DNA of 64,000 nucleotides from Algoriphagus aestuariicola (GCF_017254835.1 NZ_JAFKCW010000002.1:914592-978591), one strand, 5' to 3'; numbered from the stretch's first letter, positions 34,423-44,384 are shown. Made by a program: numbers and translations. The notes: generated from the sequence alone by a model not told the origin.

Positions 34423-34611
34423 ACTTTTCCCTTTGGGCAGTAATTGAGTTTGGTTTTAGTCAAAGCGCCTTACCGGCCTTTTCGAGTGGTAATACGTATC
34501 CGTGAGTGTCATAGGGCATAAAAAAAAATCTACAGAAACATAGCTAAATTAAAATTCAAAGCGAGCTGAAATCTCTTCTGCTCTTTTGTCGACTTCTACC
34601 CATCCAAGCTA

Positions 34612-35502
34612 ATGAAACAGGCACTTTTTTTCCTTCTGCTCTTTTCCATCGGAAGCCTAGGCATGTCGCAATCCAACCGGGTTATGAACATTTTCCCGGA
34701 AGGCACAATGCTTCACGGAAATATTCCCTATCAGTACGACACACTCAAAAAACACCTGTTAGACATCTATCTTCCACCCAATGCAACAGGGAAAGTTCCC
34801 CTGGTGATTTGGGTTCATGGAGGGGGATGGCTCAGCAACGACAAATACGCGGACATGAGCTATATGAAGGAAACCATCGCCGAAATCATGAGAAAGGGCT
34901 ATGCTTTGGCTTCCATCGACTATCGATTCAGTACCCAAGCGACCTTCCCGGCCCAGATGCTGGACTGCAATTCTGCGGTTTCCTATTTGTACGAAAACGC
35001 CTCCAAATTTGGCTTTGACACCGATCGATTTGCTTTAATGGGATTTTCTGCGGGTGGACATTTAGCTGCAATGTTGGGTCTTTCCAAAAATCAGGACGTG
35101 AAGGAATTCTTCATGCCGGGAACCAGCAAAAAGTTCGCGTTCAAGGCCGTCGTTGATTTCTATGGGCCAGCTGATTTGACACTATTTCCAGGAGCAGTAG
35201 ATGCCAAATCACCTGAAGGCCTCTTGATCGGAGCAGCACCTTTGAATAGACCAGATTTGGCCAAGGTTGCGAGTCCGGTCTCCTATGTGGACGAAAAAGA
35301 CCCACCTTTCTTGATTATCCATGGGGAAAAAGACGACATGGTCTCCCCCAACCAATCCCATCTTTTGAATTCTTGGCTGAAAGTAAAAGGCGTACCAACC
35401 GAACTAATTGTGGTTAAGGGTGCACCTCATTTCGGGGCGATGTTTGATGCACCGGAGATCCGGACTGCGATCTTTTCTTTTCTGGAAAAGCACCTAAAAT
35501 AA
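34612..35502 (+). CDS. Secreted alpha/beta hydrolase, esterase/lipase type
   Basis: This 296-residue protein has a signal peptide (residues 1-20). The alpha/beta hydrolase of the hormone-sensitive-lipase/BD-FAE type shows the oxyanion motif HGGGW near residue 68, the nucleophile elbow GFSAG with Ser near 146, the acid in HGEKDDMVSP and the histidine in GAPHFGAMFD. It probably deacylates carbohydrates or small esters in the periplasm. Nothing nearby fixes the substrate. The 182 bases after it hold no gene I can see. Confidence 0.9.
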   Translation: MKQALFFLLLFSIGSLGMSQSNRVMNIFPEGTMLHGNIPYQYDTLKKHLLDIYLPPNATGKVPLVIWVHGGGWLSNDKYADMSYMKETIAEIMRKGYALASIDYRFSTQATFPAQMLDCNSAVSYLYENASKFGFDTDRFALMGFSAGGHLAAMLGLSKNQDVKEFFMPGTSKKFAFKAVVDFYGPADLTLFPGAVDAKSPEGLLIGAAPLNRPDLAKVASPVSYVDEKDPPFLIIHGEKDDMVSPNQSHLLNSWLKVKGVPTELIVVKGAPHFGAMFDAPEIRTAIFSFLEKHLK

Positions 35503-35684
35503 GGGCGGTTCGTCGATTGGTTCAGGAGATGTTTGAAACATGCAAGAATGCCAAAGAGGTGATTGGGCAGCCGAAGAAATCAAGTAGAACTCATAAACAA
35601 TTGATTTATAAAGCCTTCAATTTGATTTTCGTAGGGCTTACCCGAACACAAATCTGTAACTTGAAATTCTAAATTCAACATACT

Positions 35685-36143
35685 ATGGCCCTATACAACC
35701 TCAACATCAACGGTAAGTCCCAGCAGGTCGACGTAGATCCCAACACCCCCATGCTGTGGGTGCTGAGAGATCACCTGGATTTGGTGGGCACGAAGTTTGG
35801 CTGCGGCATCGCCCAATGCGGCGCCTGCACCATCCATCTGGACGGCAATGCGGTACGCTCTTGCCAGCTGCCCGTCTCTGCTGCCGAAGACTCGAAAATC
35901 ACCACCATCGAGGGGCTTTCCGAAGCGGGCGACCACCCCGTGCAAAAAGCCTGGATCGAGCATGACGTGCCGCAATGTGGCTACTGTCAGGCCGGTCAGA
36001 TCATGAGTGCGGCAGCGCTTTTGGCACAAAACCCAAGCCCTTCTGACACGGACATCGACAATGCAATGAATGGAAATATCTGCCGCTGCGGCACCTATAC
36101 CCGCATCAAAGCTGCCATCCACACCGCTTCCCAAAACCTCTAA
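35685..36143 (+). CDS. (2Fe-2S) subunit of an IorAB-type molybdenum hydroxylase
   Basis: This 152-residue small subunit carries two [2Fe-2S] sites. The plant-ferredoxin-type site uses Cys40, Cys45, Cys48 and Cys60 ([17 protein letters not shown]). The second, helical site uses Cys98, Cys101, Cys133 and Cys135 ([21 protein letters not shown]). It carries electrons from the molybdenum subunit encoded 11 bases downstream. The family includes isoquinoline 1-oxidoreductase and aldehyde-oxidising enzymes, so the symbol iorA would over-specify the substrate. Confidence 0.93.
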   Translation: MALYNLNINGKSQQVDVDPNTPMLWVLRDHLDLVGTKFGCGIAQCGACTIHLDGNAVRSCQLPVSAAEDSKITTIEGLSEAGDHPVQKAWIEHDVPQCGYCQAGQIMSAAALLAQNPSPSDTDIDNAMNGNICRCGTYTRIKAAIHTASQNL

Positions 36144-36154
36144 GCCCCGAAACT

Positions 36155-38419
36155 ATGACAACTGTAAATACAAAATTGGACAGAAGATCGTTTTTGAAGG
36201 TTTCTGCGCTCGCGGGCGGAGGCATGGTGCTGAGCTTTAGCTGGCTGGCAGGATGTAAGCCAACTGCCAAGGAAGAACTTCTGGCGATGCCAAAGGAATG
36301 GTTTGAGCTAAACAGCTACGTCAAAATAGGCGAAAACGGAGCCGTGACACTATATTCCGCTAATCCTGAATTTGGCTCCAATGTCAAGACCTCCATGCCG
36401 ATGATGCTCGCCGAGGAACTGGATACCGACTGGAAGATGGTCATGGTCGAGCAGGCGGATTTCTATCCTGAGCGCTACAACCGACAGTTTACCGGGGGTA
36501 GTCAAGGCATACGCCAAGGCTGGAAACCGCTAAGAACCGCCGGAGCGACGGCCCGGGCCATGCTCGTGGCAGCTGCCGCACAAACCTGGAATGTACCAGC
36601 CTCAGAAATCACCACCAGTGCCGGCACACTGGAGCACAAAGCCAGCGGAAAAAAAGCCGGATACGGAGAGATGGCCTCATTGGCCGCCACGATGGAAGTG
36701 CCCGAAGAAGTGACCTTGAAGGAAATCAAAGACTTCAAGATCATCGGCAATTCCAAAAAGAATGTGGACAGTCAGAAAATCGTGACTGGCAAGCCGCTTT
36801 TCGCACTCGATCATAAAGTGGAAGGCATGAAATATGCCGCCATCGTACACCCGCCGGCTTTTGGGATGAAGCTCAAGTCTTTTGACAAAAGCTCGGTCAG
36901 TGGCATGCCGGGCATTCAGGAAGTCTTTTCCATCTCCCTCTTCAAAGACGACTATCAGCGCAATTTCTTTGACACCACCACCTACCCAGAGATCGTAGCT
37001 ATCGTCGGCAATTCGACTTGGGAAGTGATGCAGGCGAAAAAGACCTTGGTTGCAGAATGGGAAAACGCACCGGAATCCAAGTTCGAAATGGCAGGATGGG
37101 GCGGCAATACCTCCACGGTGACTGTCCCGTCAGGATTGGAAAACTCCTCCCGGCACAAGGAGCGGATGGCCGAGTACGTTCAGAAATCCGGTAGCGTACT
37201 TCGCCGAGACGGCGATCCCGAAGGAGCTTTCAAAAAGGCAGCGAGAGTGATCGAAAGGACCTATTCCGCACCCTTTTTGGCACACAATACCATGGAGCCA
37301 ATGAACAGTTTCGCGGATGTCAGGGGTGACAATGCAGTTGTCTATGGACCTACTCAAGCGCCCGAATCCATTATGGGGACGCTCGTTCAGGCACTGGGAA
37401 TCCCTAAAGAAAACATCCAGATCAATCTTGCCCGCATGGGTGGAGGTTTTGGAAGAAGAGCCTATAGCCATCACATGGTAGAGGCTGCCCTGATTTCGCA
37501 GAAAATCCAAGCGCCTGTGAAGATGGTTTACACCCGGGAAGACGACATGACCGCTGGTGTTTATCGACCAACGTATTCTGCAACTTATCGAGCTGCTTTG
37601 GATGAAAATAACAACCTCCTAGCCTTCCATGTGAAAGCTGGCGGGATCCCTGAGACTCCACTCCACGCCAATCGTTTCCCTGCTGGAGCGATTGACAATT
37701 ACTTGGCAGAGGGCTGGGATATCCCTTCCAACATTACCATCGGAGCATTCAGAGCTCCTCGATCCAACTTTATCGCTGGTGCAGAGCAAAGCTTCTTGGA
37801 TGAATTGGCTGAGGAAATGGGTAAAGATCCAATTGAGTTCCGTCTGGAACTGCTTAAAAAAGCAGAAACCAACCCAGTCGGCAAAGACAATGACTATGTC
37901 CCTAAGCGCTATGCGAGTGTATTGGAATTGGTCCGCGAAAAATCCAGCTGGAATTCCCCGCAGCCTAATGTCAGTCGGGGCGTGTCAGCTTACTTCTGCC
38001 ACAATTCATACGTAGCCGAAGTCGTTGATCTGGTAATCAAAGACAATCAGCCGGTCGTGGAAGCGGTTTATGCGGCAGTGGACTGCGGCGTAGTCATCAA
38101 TCCAGATGCTGCAGCCAACATGGGTGAAGGCGCGATAGTAGATGGAATCGGAAATGCTTTCTTTGGAGAAATGGCTTTCGAAAATGGAGTACCTACGAAA
38201 ACCAATTTCGACAAATACCGCATGATCCGACACAAAGAAGCTCCGAAAAAGATTGAGGTGCACTTTGTGGATAATAAAGAAGATCCAACCGGATTGGGTG
38301 AACCGCTTTTCCCTCCTGTTTTTGCAGCAGTCGCCAATTCTCTATACAAAGCAACAGGCAAGCGCTACTACGAGCAGCCCTTTGCTCCACAGCTGGAGAT
38401 GCAGAACTTGAAGATGTAG
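36155..38419 (+). CDS. Molybdopterin-binding large subunit, IorB-like, Tat-exported lipoprotein
   Basis: This 754-residue xanthine-oxidase-family catalytic subunit has the IorB-type arrangement without a FAD subunit. The N-terminus has a twin-arginine signal (DRRSFLKVSALAGGGMVL) ending in a lipobox (WLAGC), so the complex is probably folded in the cytosol and anchored in the periplasm. Cofactor motifs are ARMGGGFGRRAYSHH and GAFRAPRSNFIAGAEQ. The conserved glutamate is in GLGEPLFPP near the C-terminus. The oxidised substrate is unknown, and no cytochrome c gene follows. The molybdenum-cofactor operon is 2.5 kb away. Confidence 0.93.
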   Translation: MTTVNTKLDRRSFLKVSALAGGGMVLSFSWLAGCKPTAKEELLAMPKEWFELNSYVKIGENGAVTLYSANPEFGSNVKTSMPMMLAEELDTDWKMVMVEQADFYPERYNRQFTGGSQGIRQGWKPLRTAGATARAMLVAAAAQTWNVPASEITTSAGTLEHKASGKKAGYGEMASLAATMEVPEEVTLKEIKDFKIIGNSKKNVDSQKIVTGKPLFALDHKVEGMKYAAIVHPPAFGMKLKSFDKSSVSGMPGIQEVFSISLFKDDYQRNFFDTTTYPEIVAIVGNSTWEVMQAKKTLVAEWENAPESKFEMAGWGGNTSTVTVPSGLENSSRHKERMAEYVQKSGSVLRRDGDPEGAFKKAARVIERTYSAPFLAHNTMEPMNSFADVRGDNAVVYGPTQAPESIMGTLVQALGIPKENIQINLARMGGGFGRRAYSHHMVEAALISQKIQAPVKMVYTREDDMTAGVYRPTYSATYRAALDENNNLLAFHVKAGGIPETPLHANRFPAGAIDNYLAEGWDIPSNITIGAFRAPRSNFIAGAEQSFLDELAEEMGKDPIEFRLELLKKAETNPVGKDNDYVPKRYASVLELVREKSSWNSPQPNVSRGVSAYFCHNSYVAEVVDLVIKDNQPVVEAVYAAVDCGVVINPDAAANMGEGAIVDGIGNAFFGEMAFENGVPTKTNFDKYRMIRHKEAPKKIEVHFVDNKEDPTGLGEPLFPPVFAAVANSLYKATGKRYYEQPFAPQLEMQNLKM

Positions 38420-38460
38420 GTTTGACAAGCTTACCTTCCAATTAAGATGAAAATTGAATT

Positions 38461-38491
38461 CGCCCGAGGAGAAATCTTCGGGCGATTTTTT
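38461..38491 (+). terminator. Intrinsic terminator after the molybdenum hydroxylase genes
   Basis: Arms CGCCCGAGGA (38461-38470) and TCTTCGGGCG (38475-38484) pair with one G-T wobble around a GAAA loop. A six-T run follows (38486-38491). It ends the iorAB-like unit and lies in the upstream open part of the next frame, arguing against a start at 38447. Confidence 0.85.
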
Positions 38492-38557
38492 ATCCTATTG
38501 TCTCAAAGGGAGTTAATGGCAACTTTCCTTATCTTAAGGCCATTAACAATCGAACCC

Positions 38558-40162
38558 ATGGTCAAAATCCCTTCTTTTACTTCCTCCGTGAGCTATTTTC
38601 ATTTGCTAACTTTTTCCATTGTCCTTCTTTTTTCCCCAGAACTCATAGCTCAATCAAATTTTTATTCCGAGAAACCAAGAATTATTATAACAGCAGATCC
38701 TGAGTTGGACGACAATAACTCCCTCATCCGATTGATTCTGTACAGTTCGGACCTTCAGATCGAGGGACTGATCTACGCCAGCAGTCAGTTTCACTGGACC
38801 GGAGATGGCAAAGACACCAAATGGTTTGTCCCGGGAAGGGAATACGATCGATTTGGAATGAACGAATGTCCCTGCAGCTCTTGGCGGTGGGCAGAGGGCG
38901 AGCGATTTATCCACGACATAGTCGAGGCCTATGAAAAATCATACCCAAATCTCAGGACCCATAATCCCGAATATCCCAGTCCGGAAAAACTGAAGTCTGT
39001 CATCCGGTACGGAAACATCAAATTTGACGGGGATTTTAGCGAGGACACACCTGGATCGGAACTGATTCGGGAATTGATACTGGATGATAAGCCTGGCAAA
39101 CTGTTTATTACCGCATGGGGTGGAGCCAGCACCATTGCCAGAGCCTTGTTCACCATTCAAAGGGATTTTGAGTTCAGGGAAGACTGGTTAGAAATCCGGG
39201 ACAAAATCAACCGAAAAGTCGTGCTCCTACCCTCCGGAGACCAAGACGACACTTTTGCCAGCTACATCCGTCCCAACTGGCCGGAAATCGAATACCGCCA
39301 ATTTCGCCAGGGTCCCAACTACGGGTATGGGGCTCAGATCCGGGCAAGCGCTGAAAATGCGCCATTTTTAACCCCGGAATGGATGAAGGAATATATCTCC
39401 GACCGAGGACCTTTGGGCGAACTCTATCGAGTTTGGGGTGATGGCAAGCAAATGGTCGAAGGAGACAAATTGGACTATTTTGGAATCGCGGGAAAAACCG
39501 GTGAAGAGCTGAAAGAAATGGGTTATTTCGTCTGGATGCCTGTGCAGGAAAAAGGTTCTTGGCTAGGTGAAGGTGATAACCATACTGTCATGAATATGCT
39601 CGGCAACGGACTTCGAGCATTCGAAGACGGAACCTTTGGTGGATGGGGAGGCAGAAAAATTCTTACCATCCAGCCAACCCCTATTGCCGGAATGAGTTCT
39701 TCGGGCTCGGCGGACGACATGGCGGCCTCGATCGCGAATCAAAATCGAGCCCAGACCGATTTGGAGCCATTTCCGAATTACTTTCCAGAAGCACAGCGGG
39801 ATTTAGCTGCTCGCATGAAATGGGCCGTAATTCCCAACTTCAAGGATGCCAACCATGCCCCTGTTTTAAGAATTGAAGGCCCATTAACCCTCATGGTGGC
39901 TCCTGGACAGAAAATCAAACTCCATTCGTCCGTTACTGATCCAGATGGGGATGAAGTATCCGTCCGTTGGTTCCAGACTCCTGTCAGCGGATTTGAGACA
40001 AAAGCAGAGTTTACCCAAAAAGACAGTGCTAACGTGGAAGTGACGATTCCAAAGGACAGCGGCTCCGGTCAGGAGATTCATGTCATAGCCGCCGCTACAG
40101 ACCGAGGCAGTCCAGCCTTGACAAGCTACCAGCGCGTGATCATTCGAGTGAAGGCAAATTGA
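38558..40162 (+). CDS. DUF1593 protein (nucleoside-hydrolase-like, Sde182-type)
   Basis: This 534-residue secreted protein has a signal peptide (VSYFHLLTFSIVLLFSPELI, cleavage near AQS). An N-terminal DUF1593 domain with a nucleoside-hydrolase-like fold follows; the calcium-site pattern appears as TADPELDDNNS. A C-terminal Ig-like domain begins near APVLRIEGPLTLMVAPG. The family is known from a Saccharophagus cellulose-binding protein and is associated with polysaccharide use. The start at 38558 is chosen because a terminator occupies the upstream part of the open frame. Confidence 0.88.
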   Translation: MVKIPSFTSSVSYFHLLTFSIVLLFSPELIAQSNFYSEKPRIIITADPELDDNNSLIRLILYSSDLQIEGLIYASSQFHWTGDGKDTKWFVPGREYDRFGMNECPCSSWRWAEGERFIHDIVEAYEKSYPNLRTHNPEYPSPEKLKSVIRYGNIKFDGDFSEDTPGSELIRELILDDKPGKLFITAWGGASTIARALFTIQRDFEFREDWLEIRDKINRKVVLLPSGDQDDTFASYIRPNWPEIEYRQFRQGPNYGYGAQIRASAENAPFLTPEWMKEYISDRGPLGELYRVWGDGKQMVEGDKLDYFGIAGKTGEELKEMGYFVWMPVQEKGSWLGEGDNHTVMNMLGNGLRAFEDGTFGGWGGRKILTIQPTPIAGMSSSGSADDMAASIANQNRAQTDLEPFPNYFPEAQRDLAARMKWAVIPNFKDANHAPVLRIEGPLTLMVAPGQKIKLHSSVTDPDGDEVSVRWFQTPVSGFETKAEFTQKDSANVEVTIPKDSGSGQEIHVIAAATDRGSPALTSYQRVIIRVKAN

Positions 40163-40169
40163 ATAGGAG

Positions 40170-41627
40170 CTACTTCGCCAAAAAATCAGCAACGATCTTC
40201 AAAGGACGGAGAGAAAGACGGTTTTTGATGCGTAGAGCGGCTACCCGCTTGGCGATACTCTCCAGCGTTTTGAGCAACTCCAGCGTATGAGGGCCTTTGT
40301 TGAGCATAATGCATTCGGCGGTGGCAGCTCGTCCTGCATCGGTGATTTCTGCCCTTGAAGGCAACCCCGACTTGTGTAGGTTTTCCAAAACCTGCGTAGC
40401 CCAAATCACGGGCACGTGAGCGGCCTCACATAGCCATGAAATCTCCTCCTGAATCTCTACCAAGCGCTCAAAACCAATCTCCACTGCCAAGTCTCCCCTG
40501 GCGATCATTACACCAAAATCCTGCTCGACCATTCCCTCGAGCACGAGTTCAGGAAAATTCACCACCGCTTCATGGGTCTCTATTTTCAAAATCACCGGTG
40601 GGGTATCCTCACGAAACTCCCGCATCGCAGCCCTGAGATCCGCGATATCTTGGGCCGTGCGGACGAAAGAAAATCCCACCGTATCTGCATAGGTACATAC
40701 AAAAGGAAGGCAGGCACGATCAAACTCCGTCAAGGAAGGAATGTCTAGCGTAGTATCCGGGAAATTCAAACCTTTTTCGGCTTTGATGACGGACTTTCTG
40801 GAAGAAATCCGCTCGATTCTGACGGATGCCTTCCCCGAATCGACCTGCTCCACTTTGCCATAAATCATCCCATCGTCGATAAACACCCGGTCTCCTGCTC
40901 GAAGGCTCTCTATCACTCCGGGCTCATTGGGACTGATGACTGTATCCTTTCGATCAAAACCCTTGCCCGTCTCGCTCAGCCATACCAGCGAATCCGGATG
41001 GACTTTTACTTTGCCTTTCTTTTTCCCTTTTCCCAGAAGCACCGTCCTAATCTTTGGCCCAGCTAGGTCAAAATGGATTTTGCAGGGGATTCCCGTCTGC
41101 TTGCTTGCGGCTTGGATCTTTTCGACCATCTTCAGCCAGACAGCCTCATCATCGTGGGCACAGTTGATACGTGCGACACCCATCCCGCTCTTCAGCAGTT
41201 CGTCGACGAGTTTTTTTTCTTCCAAAAAAGACGCATCAAAAGTCACCATGACCGAAGAGGGCCATTCCGCCTGCACGTCGCCAAAGAGCCTGACACTACT
41301 CTTCGCGATCTTCCTGTTGCCAAACTCCAGCGTGCAGGAATCGAGTCTTTTGAACTTTGTCCCCAAATGCTGCAGCGTTACCTGAATCTGTCGGTGAATA
41401 TGACTCTCTCCACTTGCCAGTGAGGAAAGACCGGTGGCATGCAGATGTTCCTGCAGCTTTCGAATGTCATTTTTACGCAGGATCAGGTATTTCAAAAAAT
41501 TCAGCGAGGACTTTTTGTTTTCGGGATGAATCCGTTCTAGTCTCTGGGAAAAAACATTTTTTACCTCGGACATCTCCTTATGAAGGGCTGTGAGTCTTGA
41601 CTGGATCAGAGAAAGGTTGGCTGGCAT
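40170..41627 (-). CDS. Divergent pyruvate kinase-like protein
   Basis: This 485-residue protein carries a pyruvate kinase barrel preceded by about 130 residues unlike normal pyruvate kinases and without the usual C-terminal domain. Barrel residues are kept: MGVARINCAH (canonical RLNFSH), DLAGPKIRT (canonical GPEIRT), the lysine and glutamate in ILKIETHEAV, the metal-binding ARGDLAVEI, and ATQVLENLHKSGLPSRAEI. It may catalyse phosphoenolpyruvate-ADP transfer, or be a paralogue with altered control, since the allosteric domain is absent. It is a single gene converging with the DUF1593 gene. Confidence 0.82.
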   Translation of the reverse strand: MPANLSLIQSRLTALHKEMSEVKNVFSQRLERIHPENKKSSLNFLKYLILRKNDIRKLQEHLHATGLSSLASGESHIHRQIQVTLQHLGTKFKRLDSCTLEFGNRKIAKSSVRLFGDVQAEWPSSVMVTFDASFLEEKKLVDELLKSGMGVARINCAHDDEAVWLKMVEKIQAASKQTGIPCKIHFDLAGPKIRTVLLGKGKKKGKVKVHPDSLVWLSETGKGFDRKDTVISPNEPGVIESLRAGDRVFIDDGMIYGKVEQVDSGKASVRIERISSRKSVIKAEKGLNFPDTTLDIPSLTEFDRACLPFVCTYADTVGFSFVRTAQDIADLRAAMREFREDTPPVILKIETHEAVVNFPELVLEGMVEQDFGVMIARGDLAVEIGFERLVEIQEEISWLCEAAHVPVIWATQVLENLHKSGLPSRAEITDAGRAATAECIMLNKGPHTLELLKTLESIAKRVAALRIKNRLSLRPLKIVADFLAK

Positions 41628-41847
41628 GGTGTCTTTTGGCTTAATATCGGATTGGCTGGGCTTGAGGTTTCGGATTCGGACTAGAATTCGGATGAATAAC
41701 GCCTGAATTCAAAAAACAATCCCGCTGAAAGCCAGCTTTCTGTGCTCTTTTTGTCCAAAAAAGGCATAAAAACCTGGGTTCAACTTGAAGCGAATCAAAT
41801 CTGCTCTCCGTCTAGGGGGAAAGTTTGAAATCTAAATCCAACCCTTT

Positions 41848-42576
41848 ATGAGTATCATTTCCAAAAGCAAATTCAAATTCAGCAGAGGTTTTGCAATCGC
41901 AGCGGGCATTCTCGCAAGTTCCTTGGCATTGAGTAGCTGCATGGACGACATCGAGTCTCCTGAGCTTCCCCCTGCCGCCTATGTTTCCATCTATCAAGGG
42001 GCAAGTGCGGCTCCGGTAATGAACATCTACGCCAACCAAAACCAGGTCAACCAGCAACCCCTGGGCTATACGCAGGTTTTGCCATACAGCGCCTACTACA
42101 CTGGGAATCGTGATTTCCGCTTCTCTGCTTCTAACTCTGCGACTTCCTTGCTTGAGAAAACCTTTCAACTGAAGGCTGACTCAGTTTATTCCATTTTCGT
42201 AGCCACGAAAGCAGAAGGTATAGACGCAATCATCTCCGAGGACATTTGGGAAGAGCCAACTGCTGAGAAAGCCCAATTGAGATTCGTCCACCTTTCACCG
42301 GATTCTGAAAACGTCTATTTGGAAATCTCCGGCAGCACGACTCCGCTCGTGGCTGAATCCACATTTAAATCTGTTTCAGAATTCGAAGAAATCACTCCAG
42401 GAAACGTCACCCTGAAAGTAAAATCAACTGAGACCGACGAGGTGCTGATCCAAACCGGGACATTGGAAATGAAAGGAAACCGAGTGTACACGCTGATCCT
42501 CAGAGGACTTCAAGCCGAAACCACGGGAGACAAAAAGCTGGACATCCAGCTCGTCACCAACTTCATCAACTATTAA
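41848..42576 (+). CDS. DUF4397 lipoprotein
   Basis: This 242-residue protein has an N-terminal export signal ending in a lipobox (LALSSCMDD). DUF4397 (Ig-like) repeats follow, recognised by AAYVSIYQGASAAPVMNIY and KAQLRFVHLSPDSENVYLE. It is probably outer-membrane anchored and may face the surface; function unknown. It starts 220 bases from the divergent pyruvate-kinase-like gene and ends at a strong terminator (42605-42637). Confidence 0.9.
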   Translation: MSIISKSKFKFSRGFAIAAGILASSLALSSCMDDIESPELPPAAYVSIYQGASAAPVMNIYANQNQVNQQPLGYTQVLPYSAYYTGNRDFRFSASNSATSLLEKTFQLKADSVYSIFVATKAEGIDAIISEDIWEEPTAEKAQLRFVHLSPDSENVYLEISGSTTPLVAESTFKSVSEFEEITPGNVTLKVKSTETDEVLIQTGTLEMKGNRVYTLILRGLQAETTGDKKLDIQLVTNFINY

Positions 42577-42604
42577 AGACGCCTCAATTTTTTTAGCTTT
42601 TGAT

Positions 42605-42637
42605 TCCGGAACTCCCAGCGAGTTCCGGATTTTTTTA
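42605..42637 (+). terminator. Strong intrinsic terminator after the DUF4397 gene
   Basis: A perfect ten-base stem TCCGGAACTC (42605-42614) / GAGTTCCGGA (42620-42629) with loop CCAGC is followed by a run of eight bases, mostly T (42630-42637). It separates the DUF4397 gene from the convergent MscS gene. Confidence 0.88.
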
Positions 42638-42665
42638 TAGTGCTGTCCACCTTCTTCCCTCAATA

Positions 42666-44288
42666 TCAATCCCCCAGCTCGCGTTTTGGAATCGTGATCT
42701 CCGAGCCATCCCGGCTGGCTCGGTAATGCGGCGACATGATCTCTATATCCCGATCACGGCAGAAATCCTGGATATTTTTATGCAATTCAGAATATACCAA
42801 GGCTTGCTTGCTCGCTTGCCTAGTGTAGGCATTGAGCTGGTAGGAAACATAAAAATCGTCCAAGCTCGTCTGTAGCACAAAGGGCTTAGGTTCCTTTTCG
42901 ACAGAATCCGTGGCAAGTGCCGCGTCCACTAGCGTTTGGTGGACTTTCCTCCAGGGAATATCGTAGCCAAGTGTAATAGTAGTATGCAAGATCAGTCCCT
43001 GTTGCTCAGCCTGCAGGGAATAGTTCACGGTATTGCCGGTGAGAACTGAGGCGTTTGGAATAGTAATGATCTCGTTTTTTATGGTCTTGATCCTGGTAAC
43101 CAGCAAAGTTTTTTCAATCACATCACCAGCTACGTCCGCGATTTTGATCCGGTCGCCTGGTTTGAATGGCCGCATGTAGGTGATCACCAAACCCGCGATC
43201 ATATTGGTTACAGCTGAGGAGGAGCCTAGGGAAAAAAGAACTCCGACAAACACCGTAACCCCCTTGAAAATCGGCGAATCCGAGCCGGGCAGATAAGGAA
43301 AGATCAGCACCAGAGTAAAGGCAAAAAGCAGAAACCTGACAATGTTGTAAGTCGGCATAGCCCAGTCTGCGTGGAATCCATTGATTTCCAGCTTTTCATC
43401 CTCAATCTCCTTGAACACATATCTGACAAAACGGATCAGATACCGCATAAAGAGAATGATGACCAAAATGCTGAAGAGATTGGGCAAGTACTCCCAAATC
43501 GAGCGAAGTACTTTTCTAACCGGCTGAAGCACCCATCCCAAGATCACCTCGGACCAATCTCTCGACTCTGGAAAAATACTGAATAGGACCGGAAGCAACA
43601 GGTAAAGCGTAAGGAGGATCAAAAACCACTTGAAAAAGCCCAGTAACTGGAGTACCAAACTCAGCTCCCGCTCTTTGGTCAGGTAGGTATAGTTGCGATA
43701 AGACAGATTTCGGAAAACCCGATCCTGTCTCGACACCCAAGCCGCAAGCCTCCGAAAGCCAGCTTGCACCAAAAAGAAAATGCCCACAGCGGTAAGCAGA
43801 GCCGCCAAGGCAAGCCCTACGCGCATCGCCAACGTCCCGAGTCTGTGCTCATCCTGGTATACCCGCACATAGCTGTCTATGGTAGCCCGGCAGCGCTCAG
43901 CCAATTCACGAGGTTGCGCCTGGTAGTATACTGTATCACTGGGAGAAATGGTAATGATAATCTGATCGCTATAGACGACATCCAAGCCACCCTCCACTTC
44001 TTCTATCGTAAGCGAATCCGAAGAATACAGATCATTTTCGACTAGGCCTTGGATTCTTTGGCTAATCCGCTTTGCCCTATCCTCCGGGGTGAGCGATCCC
44101 AATCTGGAGTAGACCAGAAAAAGTGTGTCCCCACTGCTGCCAAAAACCGGATATCCTACCGGATCGGGAGTCTTTTTTTCGCCTCCTTGATTGACAGATT
44201 GCCAATTCAAAAAATCAAGGGCTTGTGTCTCGCTTGTAAAAGTTAGCGCTGCGAGGAAAATCAAAATGGGTAAAAGAATTCGCTTCAT
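42666..44288 (-). CDS. MscS-family mechanosensitive channel with periplasmic N-terminal domain
   Basis: This 540-residue protein has a signal peptide (MKRILLPILIFLAALTFTS) and a periplasmic N-terminal domain of about 130 residues. Four to five membrane segments follow, then the MscS core: the pore-lining VGVLFSLGSSSAVTNMIAG and the beta domain RPFKPGDRIKIADVAGDVIE. The family releases solutes during osmotic downshock. I place the start at 44288 because the ATG there begins a good signal peptide, 33 bases inside the open frame. Confidence 0.92.
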   Translation of the reverse strand: MKRILLPILIFLAALTFTSETQALDFLNWQSVNQGGEKKTPDPVGYPVFGSSGDTLFLVYSRLGSLTPEDRAKRISQRIQGLVENDLYSSDSLTIEEVEGGLDVVYSDQIIITISPSDTVYYQAQPRELAERCRATIDSYVRVYQDEHRLGTLAMRVGLALAALLTAVGIFFLVQAGFRRLAAWVSRQDRVFRNLSYRNYTYLTKERELSLVLQLLGFFKWFLILLTLYLLLPVLFSIFPESRDWSEVILGWVLQPVRKVLRSIWEYLPNLFSILVIILFMRYLIRFVRYVFKEIEDEKLEINGFHADWAMPTYNIVRFLLFAFTLVLIFPYLPGSDSPIFKGVTVFVGVLFSLGSSSAVTNMIAGLVITYMRPFKPGDRIKIADVAGDVIEKTLLVTRIKTIKNEIITIPNASVLTGNTVNYSLQAEQQGLILHTTITLGYDIPWRKVHQTLVDAALATDSVEKEPKPFVLQTSLDDFYVSYQLNAYTRQASKQALVYSELHKNIQDFCRDRDIEIMSPHYRASRDGSEITIPKRELGD

Positions 44289-44384
44289 GTCGAATACACG
44301 TAAAGCATCAAGATAACTCAAATCTTTGAAACCGAGAAAATCACCCAGTCCAGCTCGAAAATGAAGGTTTGGTATTTATTTGTC

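Noticed and set aside
38447-38557. N-terminal extension of the DUF1593 protein starting at 38447
   Set aside because: A clear intrinsic terminator (38461-38491) lies in it, and a proper signal peptide starts at 38558.
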